Below, piece by piece: positions 24,634 to 32,831 of a DNA stretch of 51,839 nucleotides. How positions within the stretch are numbered: position 1 is the first letter of the stretch; each line of letters begins with the position of its first letter. The stretch lies in NCBI GenBank assembly GCA_036393295.1, contig DASWHF010000073.1, positions 1 to 51,839 on the forward strand, given 5' to 3'. The DNA is from DASWHF01 sp036393295. GTDB taxonomy: Bacteria; Pseudomonadota; Gammaproteobacteria; Acidiferrobacterales; UBA6901. Both the position numbers and the translations under genes were made by a program. A model generated the notes under the pieces. It was not told the origin of the DNA and ran no database searches. It saw only the letters and a list, made by a program, of their open reading frames with translations.

Positions 24634-25499
24634 ATCCGCCGGCGAACTGGCCGGGTCGGCTGCGGTTGGCGCTCGGCTATCTGCTGTTCGCGGCGGCCGT
24701 TGTGTATGCGCTGCGTCGCTCGCCGGACAGTCTCGCGTCGCTGCAGTGGGGATGGCTGGTGGCCGCGGCCGGGGTGATGGTCGCGATGCTCGTCCTGCAG
24801 ATGGCGCAGGTCGTGGTATTTTTGCGTTGTCATGCGGTCCGAAACGGCCGCTACTGGCCGCTCATGTTCGCCGTCAAGAAGGGTATCCTGAATTCGGTGC
24901 TGCCGGCACGCACCGGCACCTTGGTGCTCATGTACATGCTCACGCGCTATTATCCGGTGACCTGGAGGCAGTATCTGACCTTTGGCATCGTGGCCGCCGT
25001 GGTGTCGTTGGCGGTGAGTGCTGTCGCGCTTGCCTGGCTGTTAACTCCTCCCGTGGCTTTCATCGGTGGGGTGTCTGCGTTGGTGGGGGGCGTGTATCTC
25101 ATGCGACGTTTTCCGGTTGTGCCCTATGCGCGCGCCCTGCCTCAGATCCTGCTCATCGGTTTTGGTCTGTATGGGACCATGCTGCTGGCGTTCTGGTGCA
25201 TCCTTCGTGCAATGGGCGTTCAGATCGGGCTGCGCGATGCCTCCTATTTCGCGGTCGCGCTGAATATTCTGTCCCAACTGTCGATCACGCCTGGCAATAT
25301 GGGCGTTCGCGAGCTGTTGATGGGAGCGGTGGCGCCTTATCTCACCCTGTCCGCGGCCACAGGAATCCTGGCCGGCGGCATCTTTCACGTCATTCGTACC
25401 GTAGTCTATGCGGTCTGTCTCGGTAGCCTCGAGGTGCTGGCGTTGCGTTACCCGACCCTCAAACCGAAGGCCTTGGAGGATTCCGCTCCGGGCGCATAG
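24618..25499 (+). CDS. LPG synthase TM / AglD-like flippase-like membrane protein
   Basis: 293 residues with about eight transmembrane helices. The block SQLSITPGNMGVREL, followed by a Gly-rich helix, is the signature of the lysylphosphatidylglycerol synthase transmembrane (UPF0104) family, proposed to move glycolipids or charged lipids across the membrane. The catalytic LPG-synthase domain is absent. It starts at GTG 24618, overlapping the sulfotransferase; another GTG at 24630 is possible. It is the last gene of the plus-strand set and converges on the gene at 25619. Confidence 0.8.
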   Translation: MDRNVNPPANWPGRLRLALGYLLFAAAVVYALRRSPDSLASLQWGWLVAAAGVMVAMLVLQMAQVVVFLRCHAVRNGRYWPLMFAVKKGILNSVLPARTGTLVLMYMLTRYYPVTWRQYLTFGIVAAVVSLAVSAVALAWLLTPPVAFIGGVSALVGGVYLMRRFPVVPYARALPQILLIGFGLYGTMLLAFWCILRAMGVQIGLRDASYFAVALNILSQLSITPGNMGVRELLMGAVAPYLTLSAATGILAGGIFHVIRTVVYAVCLGSLEVLALRYPTLKPKALEDSAPGA

Positions 25500-25618
25500 G
25501 AATTTTTCCGTCTGGCGCGGAATCCTCGCGCTGGCGCAGCCGTTTCGGCAGGACTCGAGGCCGGTGTGGACAAGCGGGTGGCCGTGCGCCGGAACCGGCG
25601 CCGTCGGGTCGCAACCGG

Positions 25619-26563
25619 TCAGGTCAGTATCTGGTATATGCGTTCCGCGATGTGGAACATTCGGCACGTCAGCGGGCGGATCGCCACGGTGAGCGTCGTG
25701 TGCGTGCGGGTGGTTCCGCCCCATTTCTCCTTGTAGCGCACCAGCGTTGGCTGCCCGGGCGGGGACGCCATGAGGTTGAATTGCTGTGCGCCGTGCCGCT
25801 GCGCCCATTCGATCGCGCTGCCCATCAGCAGGTCCATGGTGCCGAGCGGCTTGTGGGCCTGATCCGTTCCGGCGTGCAGATAGTATCCGGTCGAACGATG
25901 CAGGGCGGCGACGAGAAATCCCATTGCCTCCCCGTCGTGGACGGCGAGCAGGCATCGCAGTCTCGTCGATGCGGCGGACAGGCGCAGCAACTCATGAAAG
26001 TACTCCCGCGTGTAACGCATGTTCCCGCGGTGGCGCGACAAGGTTTCGCGGTAGAGCCGATACATGAGATCGGCGTGCGCGGGGTCGCTGGCATCCACCA
26101 CGACGGTGCCGTGGCGACGGGCCTTGGCGACATCCCGCCGCGCCGCGGCATGCGCCTGCAGGTGCCAGTCGCCAAGTCCGACGACGGCGGTTTCGGGGGT
26201 TTGGGCGGTGCGGCCGTGGAGCGACGTCGGCGGGTCGAAGGCACTGATCGGCAGACGCAGGCAGTCGGGCAGCAGCGGGGAGCGGGTGGACCTCCAGGTG
26301 GCGATCAGATCGTCATCGAGCCCGGTCGCGCCCAGGCAGCCGCCTACCGGGAATCCGAGATAGCCGATGCGGAACGGTCCGGCCTGAAACACGTTGACGA
26401 CCGCACCATGACCGGCATGCTCGTCCCAGATGTACACCGACCTGGCTTCGAGGCCGCGTTCCATCACCCGTTGCCATCCCGATTGAAAGAACAGGGCGTT
26501 TTCGGAATCGCAGCGCGACTCCCAGCCCTCGGGCGGCGAGCGGTCGACGGTGATGCGGCTCAT
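25619..26563 (-). CDS. FemAB/BioF2-like GNAT acyltransferase
   Basis: 314 residues. The C-terminal half (about 140-290) matches the Acetyltransf_6/BioF2-like domain: DVAKARRHG, then LYRETLSRHRGNMRY, the strand CLLAVHDGEAMGFLVAA, and GTMDLLMGSAIEWA. Relatives transfer amino acids or acyl groups in envelope polymer synthesis, including FemAB-like proteins in exopolysaccharide loci. The ATG at 26563 sits 16 bases downstream of the glycosyltransferase stop, so the two are probably co-transcribed. Substrate unknown. Confidence 0.72.
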   Translation of the reverse strand: MSRITVDRSPPEGWESRCDSENALFFQSGWQRVMERGLEARSVYIWDEHAGHGAVVNVFQAGPFRIGYLGFPVGGCLGATGLDDDLIATWRSTRSPLLPDCLRLPISAFDPPTSLHGRTAQTPETAVVGLGDWHLQAHAAARRDVAKARRHGTVVVDASDPAHADLMYRLYRETLSRHRGNMRYTREYFHELLRLSAASTRLRCLLAVHDGEAMGFLVAALHRSTGYYLHAGTDQAHKPLGTMDLLMGSAIEWAQRHGAQQFNLMASPPGQPTLVRYKEKWGGTTRTHTTLTVAIRPLTCRMFHIAERIYQILT

Positions 26564-26579
26564 GGCAGGATTCGTACCG

Positions 26580-27707
26580 TCAGAATCCGAGAAAACCGCG
26601 CAGCCGCACGCAGGCATCGGCGACACTGAACTCCGGCCGGGCCCGGCGCAGGGCGGCTGTGAAACTGGCCGGCGGCGTGCGCAGCGCGCGCTGCAGCGCG
26701 GCCGTAAGTGCGGGTGTCGAGACGTCGGCGGCGGCGAAGCCGACCTGATGGGTGGCCAGCAGCACCGGCAGATCGCCGACCGGCATCGCAATAACGGGGC
26801 ACGCCGCCTGCATGGCATCGGAAAAGACCACGGGGACGCTCTCGATGCGCGACGGGATGACCAGGTAGTCGGCCCAGGCAAGGAGCCCTTCCGCCTCGGC
26901 CTTGCCGAGGTAGCCGAGCAGCGATACCGGACGACCTTCGGTCTGCAGCCCGGCGGCTTGTGCCCGTACCAGCGATTCGAGCGGCCCACCGCCCGCGATG
27001 CGTACCTCCTCGACGCAGGTCCAGTCGGACGGTGACAGAGCCCGCAGGCTGGTCAGGAGCAGGTCGATGCCCTTGTTGCGGTGCCAGCGTCCCAGGAAGG
27101 CGAGCCGATAGGGCGGCGCGGCGCGCAACGATTTCACGCCCGTGGCACCCAGGTTGCGCACGCTGGGTAGAAAGTCGCAGGACCGATCACTGATCGCCTG
27201 GACCTCCCGTTTTAGTTCGTAACCATCTGCAAACGAGTGACTGGCGTCGCGCAGCACGCGGCGCAATACGCCACGGACGACGGGAATCCGGGCGAGCGTC
27301 CAGATGTCGCTGCCCAGCGCCCAGGTGCTGTATGGGATGCCGTGGGATTTCAGGAGCCGGCGCGCCCAATAGCCCGACGGCAGCACCCATAAGGCCAATA
27401 CGTGATCGATAGGGTGGTCGGTGGCCACGGCGCGCAGCGCGCGTCCCCCAGCGCTCAGGGTCGAGACGATGGCGCCCCAATGAAGCGGATTGGCCGGCGA
27501 GAGCGTGGACAAGGGTCGGCCCGGTGCGGCAAAGCGCCGGACGTGAACCTCGCCCAGTTGCTCCGATGTGGTCACCGCGCCGGGCGCCACGACGGTCACG
27601 GTGACCGAACGCGCAAGCTCGCTGGCGAAGTCGGCGACGAATGAGCCGGCCGCCTCGCGACCGGCCTGATCGGCGGGAAACGAGGTGGTGACTATGGTCA
27701 GGTGCAC
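26580..27707 (-). CDS. Glycosyltransferase family 4 (GT-B) protein
   Basis: 375 residues starting at a GTG that overlaps the upstream methyltransferase gene by 10 bases. The N-terminal part has VTTSFPADQAGREAAGSFV, and the C-terminal Glycos_transf_1 domain has FLGRWHRNKGIDLLL (204-218) and the nucleotide-sugar site ESVPVVFSDA. The usual second Glu of EX7E is Asp298, a conservative change. It is a retaining transferase that should add a sugar to a lipid-linked or secreted glycan on the cytoplasmic side. The sugar cannot be told. Confidence 0.85.
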   Translation of the reverse strand: MHLTIVTTSFPADQAGREAAGSFVADFASELARSVTVTVVAPGAVTTSEQLGEVHVRRFAAPGRPLSTLSPANPLHWGAIVSTLSAGGRALRAVATDHPIDHVLALWVLPSGYWARRLLKSHGIPYSTWALGSDIWTLARIPVVRGVLRRVLRDASHSFADGYELKREVQAISDRSCDFLPSVRNLGATGVKSLRAAPPYRLAFLGRWHRNKGIDLLLTSLRALSPSDWTCVEEVRIAGGGPLESLVRAQAAGLQTEGRPVSLLGYLGKAEAEGLLAWADYLVIPSRIESVPVVFSDAMQAACPVIAMPVGDLPVLLATHQVGFAAADVSTPALTAALQRALRTPPASFTAALRRARPEFSVADACVRLRGFLGF

Positions 27708-28435
27708 GACCTGTCCTTGACGAGGACGAGCCGGTAGGCGTGCGGCATCATGCCGTCGGCCGGAGCGATACGTGAGATCAACCAGGACAGCAGGTTGTTG
27801 ACCAAGACGATGGGGAGCAGGAAGATCGACAGCAGGGAAAGCGGGTTTCGGCGCTGGAGCGCATTCAATACGGTCTTGCTCAGCGCGATGTTGAATGCCA
27901 GTGCGGCGGTTTCCAGCGGCTCGCCGATGCTGTGCTGCCGCTCGACGCGGAATCCGTGCTCGCTGGCGAGCCGTTTCAATCCATGGACCGTCCAGCGCTG
28001 GAAATCATAAGGGGCGTCGTGTATGGGGTAGAGGAAGGGTACCTGGAGGATCAACAGCCCGTCCCGGCGGACGACGCGGCCGATCTCGGCCAATACCCGT
28101 CGCGGGTCCGGGACATGTTCGAGCACGTCAAGGAGCAGGACGCAATCCACGCTGGTCGACGCGAACGGCAGCGCGGCGGCGTCGGCGAAGACCGATGGTC
28201 GGCTCCGGTAGAGCCCATGTCCGGTGAGATAGTGATCCAATCCGATGTAGTCGCAGGCGGCGTCGAGGTAGCGGCGGATCTTCATGTCGGCACAGCCGAT
28301 GTCGAGCACGATACCGCGGGCCAGCATGGCGACCTCGGCGCCGGTCTCGGCGTTATGACGGAATGCGAACCACTGGGGATGCAATGGCGTTCCCTTGAGG
28401 CCCGAGACCCAACGGCGGAGCGTTGTGCAGACCAT
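27698..28435 (-). CDS. Class I SAM-dependent methyltransferase
   Basis: 245 residues. Motif I is VLDIGCAD (43-50), the beta-2 acidic residue is in GLDHY, and motif II is VDCVLLLDVLEHVPDP. The C-terminal part carries a long hydrophobic segment (about 196-222) that looks like a membrane anchor, unusual for a plain methyltransferase. This suggests a membrane-linked substrate such as a polyprenyl-linked sugar or a Wzx-type intermediate. It lies between GT2 and GT4 genes on the same strand. Confidence 0.8.
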   Translation of the reverse strand: MVCTTLRRWVSGLKGTPLHPQWFAFRHNAETGAEVAMLARGIVLDIGCADMKIRRYLDAACDYIGLDHYLTGHGLYRSRPSVFADAAALPFASTSVDCVLLLDVLEHVPDPRRVLAEIGRVVRRDGLLILQVPFLYPIHDAPYDFQRWTVHGLKRLASEHGFRVERQHSIGEPLETAALAFNIALSKTVLNALQRRNPLSLLSIFLLPIVLVNNLLSWLISRIAPADGMMPHAYRLVLVKDRSCT

Positions 28436-28517
28436 TTCGATTTCCCGCCTCAGTCCGACGGCAAGCTATGGGCGTGTCCTGACGACCGCCGTGCGCAGCC
28501 GTGTATCGCCGCGACGG

Positions 28518-29378
28518 TCACTCGCCGGTTCTCGAATACAGCAGGTTGGTGATCTGTTCCGAGACCAGCCCGATCAGGAAAATCAATACCGAGGTACTGA
28601 GCAGGAGCGCGCTCATGTTGGTGAAGCGCCCGGAGGTGATGAAGGTTTGAATATAGTGCAGAAGGCCGGCGGTGAAAAACGCCAGGCTGATCGGCACGAA
28701 CAGCTTGAGCGGCGAGTAGAGGGTGCCGACGCGGAATATGATCAGCAGGAAACGGATGCCGTCCTTCGCCAGGCTGATATGGCTGTTTCCCGCGCGCGTG
28801 CCGGCGTGTATCGGCACATAGGAAACCGAATAGCCGGCACGAAAGAAAGCCATGGTGATGGTGGTCGGGTAAGAGAAGCCGTTGGGAAGCAGATAGATGA
28901 ACTTTCGGAACCGCTCGGCATTGACGGCGCGGAAGCCGCAGGTCAGATCCGGAATCGGGTGTCCGACCATCCAACTGGCCAGGCGGTTGTAGAAGGCATT
29001 CGCCAGACGCCGCCCGATGCTGGCCTGGGTGGCGCCGGAGCGCACGCCGACCGCCATGTCGCAGCCGGCGTCGATCTTCTCGAGGAGACGGGCGATGTCG
29101 GCCGGATCGTGCTGGCCGTCGGCATCGAGAAAAACGATGACCTCGCCGCGGGCAGCGCGCGCCCCCGATTTCACGGCCGCGCCGTTGCCCATGCTATAGG
29201 GGTGGTTGACTATCTCAACAGCATGGGTCCGGCATATCTCAGCCGTGTTGTCCGACGAGCCGTCGTCGACGACGATGATCTGCGCGTCCGGATGGCGTTG
29301 TTTCAGCTCAGGAAGCACGCGGCGCAGCCCTTCTGATTCGTTCTTGGCTGGAAGTACGATGCTGAGCGGCGGTTTCAT
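28518..29378 (-). CDS. Family 2 glycosyltransferase, polyprenyl-phosphate sugar synthase type
   Basis: 286 residues. The GT-A domain has VVDDGSSDNT (36-45) and the DXD-containing DADGQHDP (85-92), followed by GNGAAVKSG, in the pattern of dolichyl-phosphate mannose/glucose synthases. Two C-terminal transmembrane helices (about 220-245 and 255-278) anchor it. Such enzymes move a sugar from an NDP donor to polyprenyl phosphate for use by periplasmic GT-C transferases. The ATG is 8 bases behind a TATAAT box, so its message may be leaderless. The neighbouring GT-C/TPR gene is a natural consumer of its product. Confidence 0.87.
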   Translation of the reverse strand: MKPPLSIVLPAKNESEGLRRVLPELKQRHPDAQIIVVDDGSSDNTAEICRTHAVEIVNHPYSMGNGAAVKSGARAARGEVIVFLDADGQHDPADIARLLEKIDAGCDMAVGVRSGATQASIGRRLANAFYNRLASWMVGHPIPDLTCGFRAVNAERFRKFIYLLPNGFSYPTTITMAFFRAGYSVSYVPIHAGTRAGNSHISLAKDGIRFLLIIFRVGTLYSPLKLFVPISLAFFTAGLLHYIQTFITSGRFTNMSALLLSTSVLIFLIGLVSEQITNLLYSRTGE

Positions 29379-29386
29379 AACGATTG

Positions 29387-29392
29387 ATTATA
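29387..29392 (-). promoter_or_regulatory. Predicted -10 box of the GT2 gene
   Basis: Perfect TATAAT on the minus strand with only 8 bases to the ATG. The -35 region is not consensus. The gap 29379-29596 contains no gene. Confidence 0.45.
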
Positions 29393-29596
29393 GTCGTTGG
29401 CGTTGACGGCCACGTATGGCGGCGAGCATGCAGCGGATCCGCACGCCACACCGCGGCCACCGTAGGGGCGCGGCGGCCTGGCCAGGGTATTCTAGGACAG
29501 CCTGGCATGCATGGATAGCGATCGCCGTCGATCCCCGCAGCCGGTCGACAGCAACTGTTCCGGGCGCCGCGCCGCATTGGTCGGGTCGGCGGACGG

Positions 29597-31534
29597 TCAT
29601 AAAGTCAGCGCCAATTCGCGTTCGAGCGCCTTTATCCGGTCGGGGTACTGTCCAAAGACGTTCATCGCCTTCAGCCGGGCGAACTGCTCCCGTGCCTCCG
29701 TCTCGCGCCCCATCGCCATGAGGAGTTTTACGAGATTGATCCGGTACTGCGGCTCGCCGGGGTGCGCCTGCACCGCCGCCTCGAAGGATTCCCTGCCTGC
29801 CTCGAAGCTGTTCAGCCGGTTGATCAGGAAGCTCCCGCGCAGCGTCAGCATATCGGCGTAGACGAATTTCGTCCTGGCGAGATTCGGGTTCTGAAAGGCA
29901 GCGTCGATGACCGATCGCATCTGGTCGTTGGTGATCGGGCACTGCGTTTCCTGACACAAGATCAATTGCTTGAGGCTGACCACGGTATTGGGCGCGATCG
30001 GCTGATGCAAGAGCTTGTGCTTGATGCCTTCGATCCAGGACGGGTCCAGTTCCTTGGCGATCTTGGAGGCAAAGATAATGAGCGCGGATTCCGCTGCAAT
30101 GCTCGCATCGCCAAGCGAACGGGCCTGCTCGAAATACCGGATGGCCGGCGCCGGGTCGGTGATCTGGCCGGCGAGCACCAGGTGGGCGAAAATCCGGCCG
30201 GCGCCGTAGTTTGCCCGAACGGACTCGGGATGGTGGCGGACCTCGTGTATGGCCTGGTCGACGTTGTTGCTCCACTGACCGGCGCGCAGCCAAGTGAGGG
30301 TGAACAGCGCAGCGATGAGCGCGACTAGCGCCAGCGGAAACAGCCGGTGCAGCGCCCCGGTGCTTGCGCCATTCAGCAACAAATACACCAACGCGAACAT
30401 TATGCCGAAACCGGCGAGATAGTTGCGGTGCTCGAAGGCAATTTCCAGTGGCAGGATGGTCGATTCGAGGATATGGCCGGCGAAGAACCACATCACCGCG
30501 AGGCTCAGGATCGGGATTTTGCGTCTCCATAGCACGCTGCTGAGCAGTGCCGCGAAAAGCGCGATCACGGCGAATAATGTGCTTATCGGTTTGAACAGGC
30601 TTGTGGAGATCATGAAGTCGTCATGATAGAGGCCCAGTTCCCCGAGCGAGGGCGCAAGTATCAACTTCAGGTAAAAGACCAGGACGCGCGCTTCGGTGAG
30701 CAGACGTTCCCACGGCGTGAACGAGCGGACCGCGTAGCCATAGAGGAAGCGCTCGGGGTCGATAATCATCCATAAAAGCGCGCCGACTGCCGGCAGTGCC
30801 AGCACGATGACGAAAAACACGATGACCGGTTTGCTCCACCGGTTGTCGTGAGCGCGGAAGCCGAAGACGGTGAATTCGACGACGAACATGTACAAGGGCA
30901 GCAGGGCGCCGTTCTCCTTGCTCAGCACCGCCAGCAGGCCGAAGACCAGCAGGGCGGACAGGATCAGGGATAGCCCGGGCCGGCCTTCCCAGAGCCGGAG
31001 GCGGCCAAGGACGTAGAGACACAAGCCAAGCACGGTGAACAACGCGGCCAGGCTCGCCATGCGCTGGGCAACGAAGAGTACGCCGGTCAGGTTGAGCGGG
31101 TGCAGCATCCACACGGCGCTGGCCGCCAGGGCGGTCCAATAGATCCTATGATCAGGCAATGCCGGGCGGTGAATGCGTCGAAAGGCGTGCAGCAGCAGTG
31201 ACGCCAGCCAGAACAGTGAAGCGCCGGTCAGCAGATGGATGACGAGGTTGACCAGCTTGAAGGAGAACGGCTTGATGCCGAAGAAGTAGTAGTTCAACGC
31301 GAAGCTGGTCATGCTGACCGGTCTTCGCAACATCCCCGATCCGGAGGAGAAGGCCGCCGCCTTCAGCGAGTCCAGATCGAGGCTGTCGATGTGAATCTGT
31401 TTGTTCTGCAGCAGGTTGGGAAAGTCGTCGAAGATGTAGTCGCCGGACAGGCCGCGATAGTAGGCGGTCACCGTCAGCGCCACGGCGACCAGGAATATCA
31501 GTGCGCGAATGACAGTGCGCCTATCTGGATTCAT
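29597..31534 (-). CDS. TMTC-like GT-C glycosyltransferase with C-terminal TPR, candidate pilin O-glycosyltransferase
   Basis: 645 residues from the ATG at 31534. About eleven transmembrane helices are followed by a soluble region (about 430-645) with TPR-like helical pairs. The first periplasmic loop has the acidic FDDFPNL motif typical of GT-C enzymes. RRPVSMTSFALNYYF with KLVNLVIHLLTG, and later SKENGALLPLY, closely resemble the eukaryotic and bacterial TMTC/DUF1736 O-mannosyltransferases. It lies downstream of pilA on the same strand, separated by the pilA terminator and about 300 bases, and upstream of a polyprenyl-phosphate sugar synthase. I infer O-glycosylation of pilin; this is not proven by sequence. 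Confidence 0.68.
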   Translation of the reverse strand: MNPDRRTVIRALIFLVAVALTVTAYYRGLSGDYIFDDFPNLLQNKQIHIDSLDLDSLKAAAFSSGSGMLRRPVSMTSFALNYYFFGIKPFSFKLVNLVIHLLTGASLFWLASLLLHAFRRIHRPALPDHRIYWTALAASAVWMLHPLNLTGVLFVAQRMASLAALFTVLGLCLYVLGRLRLWEGRPGLSLILSALLVFGLLAVLSKENGALLPLYMFVVEFTVFGFRAHDNRWSKPVIVFFVIVLALPAVGALLWMIIDPERFLYGYAVRSFTPWERLLTEARVLVFYLKLILAPSLGELGLYHDDFMISTSLFKPISTLFAVIALFAALLSSVLWRRKIPILSLAVMWFFAGHILESTILPLEIAFEHRNYLAGFGIMFALVYLLLNGASTGALHRLFPLALVALIAALFTLTWLRAGQWSNNVDQAIHEVRHHPESVRANYGAGRIFAHLVLAGQITDPAPAIRYFEQARSLGDASIAAESALIIFASKIAKELDPSWIEGIKHKLLHQPIAPNTVVSLKQLILCQETQCPITNDQMRSVIDAAFQNPNLARTKFVYADMLTLRGSFLINRLNSFEAGRESFEAAVQAHPGEPQYRINLVKLLMAMGRETEAREQFARLKAMNVFGQYPDRIKALERELALTL

Positions 31535-31840
31535 GATCAAAGACTGCTGGATGCGCGCGTTGCACGAGTGTGCGTTTCCATAGTGCATCGTAGGAACGGT
31601 GAGCGCCATGCGCCCGGCGTATTCTGGACCCTGCCGCAAGGTTAGCACTTTTCCGGGCGGCGATCGGATAAGCGGGACGTCGATCGGGGTCGGTGGTCGA
31701 TTGCACAGCTGGTGCCCCGGCCTCACAACGATAATTGATTCATTCTGGTCGACGCACCACCAGTTTTACGGGCAATCAGACGCCTCGTCTCGGCGGTGGA
31801 AAGTGTGGGAGTGATTGCCGATGGAGCAAAGTCAGGGGGT
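31535..31840. other. Gene-free spacer between pilA and the GT-C gene
   Basis: 306 bases with no plausible gene. I saw no consensus promoter for the downstream minus-strand GT-C gene, only weak AT-rich hexamers near 31725-31740. It must contain that gene's promoter unless transcription reads through the pilA terminator. Confidence 0.5.
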
Positions 31841-31869
31841 AAAAAAACGCCCCGCATCCGCGGGGCGTT
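31841..31869 (-). terminator. Rho-independent terminator of pilA
   Basis: On the minus strand, stem ACGCCCCGC / GCGGGGCGT (arms 31847-31855 and 31860-31868) with a 4-base loop, followed by seven T. It stands 17 bases after the pilA stop. Confidence 0.93.
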
Positions 31870-31885
31870 TTCGTGAAGCAGATGA

Positions 31886-32392
31886 TTAACGGCATCTGGC
31901 CGGTAGATACTTCGCAGGCGTGGTGGTGGCCAGCGCCGGGGGCAGTGTTACGGCGACGCCCTGCGCCACCTCGGTTTTGTACCCGCACTGCCAGAACATG
32001 TTGCCGCCCGGGATCACGGTGTTGTCCATCGTGATCACCGTACCGTCCGCGGTGCCGCCGATGCCGGTCGGGGCGAGCGTCACCGTGATGCCGCCCGTGC
32101 CGCCTGTAACGACCACGCTGGTGACGTAAGGACCCGCAATGCTGACGCCCGTCGGCAGCCCGAAGCTGTTGTTGCCACCCCCGCCGTTACCGAGAGTCCC
32201 ATGGTGACCATTGGCCTGGTAGGTCTCTTCCACCGCCAGCTTGGCCGACGACGTCAGATTGAGACCTTCCGTGACCTTCGCGCGAATGGTGTAGTCCTGG
32301 TAGGCCGGGATCGCGATCGCGGCCAGGATGCCGATGATCGCGACCACGATCATGAGCTCGATCAGGGTAAAGCCCTTTTGTACGTATTTCAT
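31886..32392 (-). CDS. pilA: Type IV pilin major subunit PilA
   Basis: 168 residues. Leader MKYVQKG is cleaved before FTLIELMIVVAIIGILAAIA; Glu5 of the mature form is present. The C-terminal disulfide loop is formed by Cys136 and Cys167. The central region (about 60-125) is unusually rich in Gly, Thr and Ser and gives many possible O-glycosylation sites. The pilin is processed by PilD and polymerised into type IVa pili for twitching, adhesion and DNA uptake. It lies downstream of pilR with a 439-base regulatory gap and is closed by a strong terminator, as expected for a highly expressed single-gene transcript. Confidence 0.95.
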   Translation of the reverse strand: MKYVQKGFTLIELMIVVAIIGILAAIAIPAYQDYTIRAKVTEGLNLTSSAKLAVEETYQANGHHGTLGNGGGGNNSFGLPTGVSIAGPYVTSVVVTGGTGGITVTLAPTGIGGTADGTVITMDNTVIPGGNMFWQCGYKTEVAQGVAVTLPPALATTTPAKYLPARCR

Positions 32393-32463
32393 ATGACCTC
32401 CAATTGAAAAGACCGAACGAGCGGATGTCTGGGAAAAAACCGGCCCTGGAATCCTTCCGAGCC

Positions 32464-32478
32464 GCTTGCATGGTGCCG
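32464..32478 (-). promoter_or_regulatory. Second sigma-54-like site upstream of pilA
   Basis: CGGCACCATGCAAGC on the minus strand has GG and GC at the required 10-base separation and a full GGCAC. The -12 part is poor. It lies about 72 bases before the pilA ATG, a more usual leader length than the site at 32612-32627. Confidence 0.3.
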
Positions 32479-32611
32479 TCGAGTTCCCTCTTAAGGCCGA
32501 TGCTTTCCGAGATATCCAAGCCCACCTGAAACCAAGTAGCAGAGGATAGGCGCCTGGTCAAAGTTCCGCCGGTTTTTCGCCGTTCCACTGCCTCTTGCGA
32601 CTAATACTTGA

Positions 32612-32627
32612 AGCACAAATCGTACCA
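32612..32627 (-). promoter_or_regulatory. Predicted sigma-54 (-24/-12) promoter of pilA
   Basis: TGGTACGATTTGTGCT on the minus strand matches TGGCAC-N5-TTGCW with GG and GC correctly spaced. Two TTGTC motifs, reminiscent of the PilR-binding TGTC elements of Pseudomonas, lie upstream (near 32654-32660 and 32674-32680). The leader would be about 210 bases. The adjacent pilSR genes make sigma-54 control likely. Confidence 0.45.
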
Positions 32628-32831
32628 GCACCATGACCCCATTTGTCCAGTCGGACCGACAACTCTAAGCTATTGTCTGACAAAAGGTTACATCGGGTAG
32701 CTGATGCTGATTGTCATCCGGGTGCCACAACACCTGCCGCCGATTTTCGGCAGGGTTGACGTATTGCGTCGGCAAGGTGACGTGAACGGCGGCGCGCACT
32801 GACTATCTGACCGTTCATAGCCGACCAACGG

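Noticed and set aside
32729..32753. Hairpin CCTGCCG / CGGCAGG after pilR as a terminator
   Set aside because: The stem is good but no T-run follows on the minus strand, so termination cannot be claimed.
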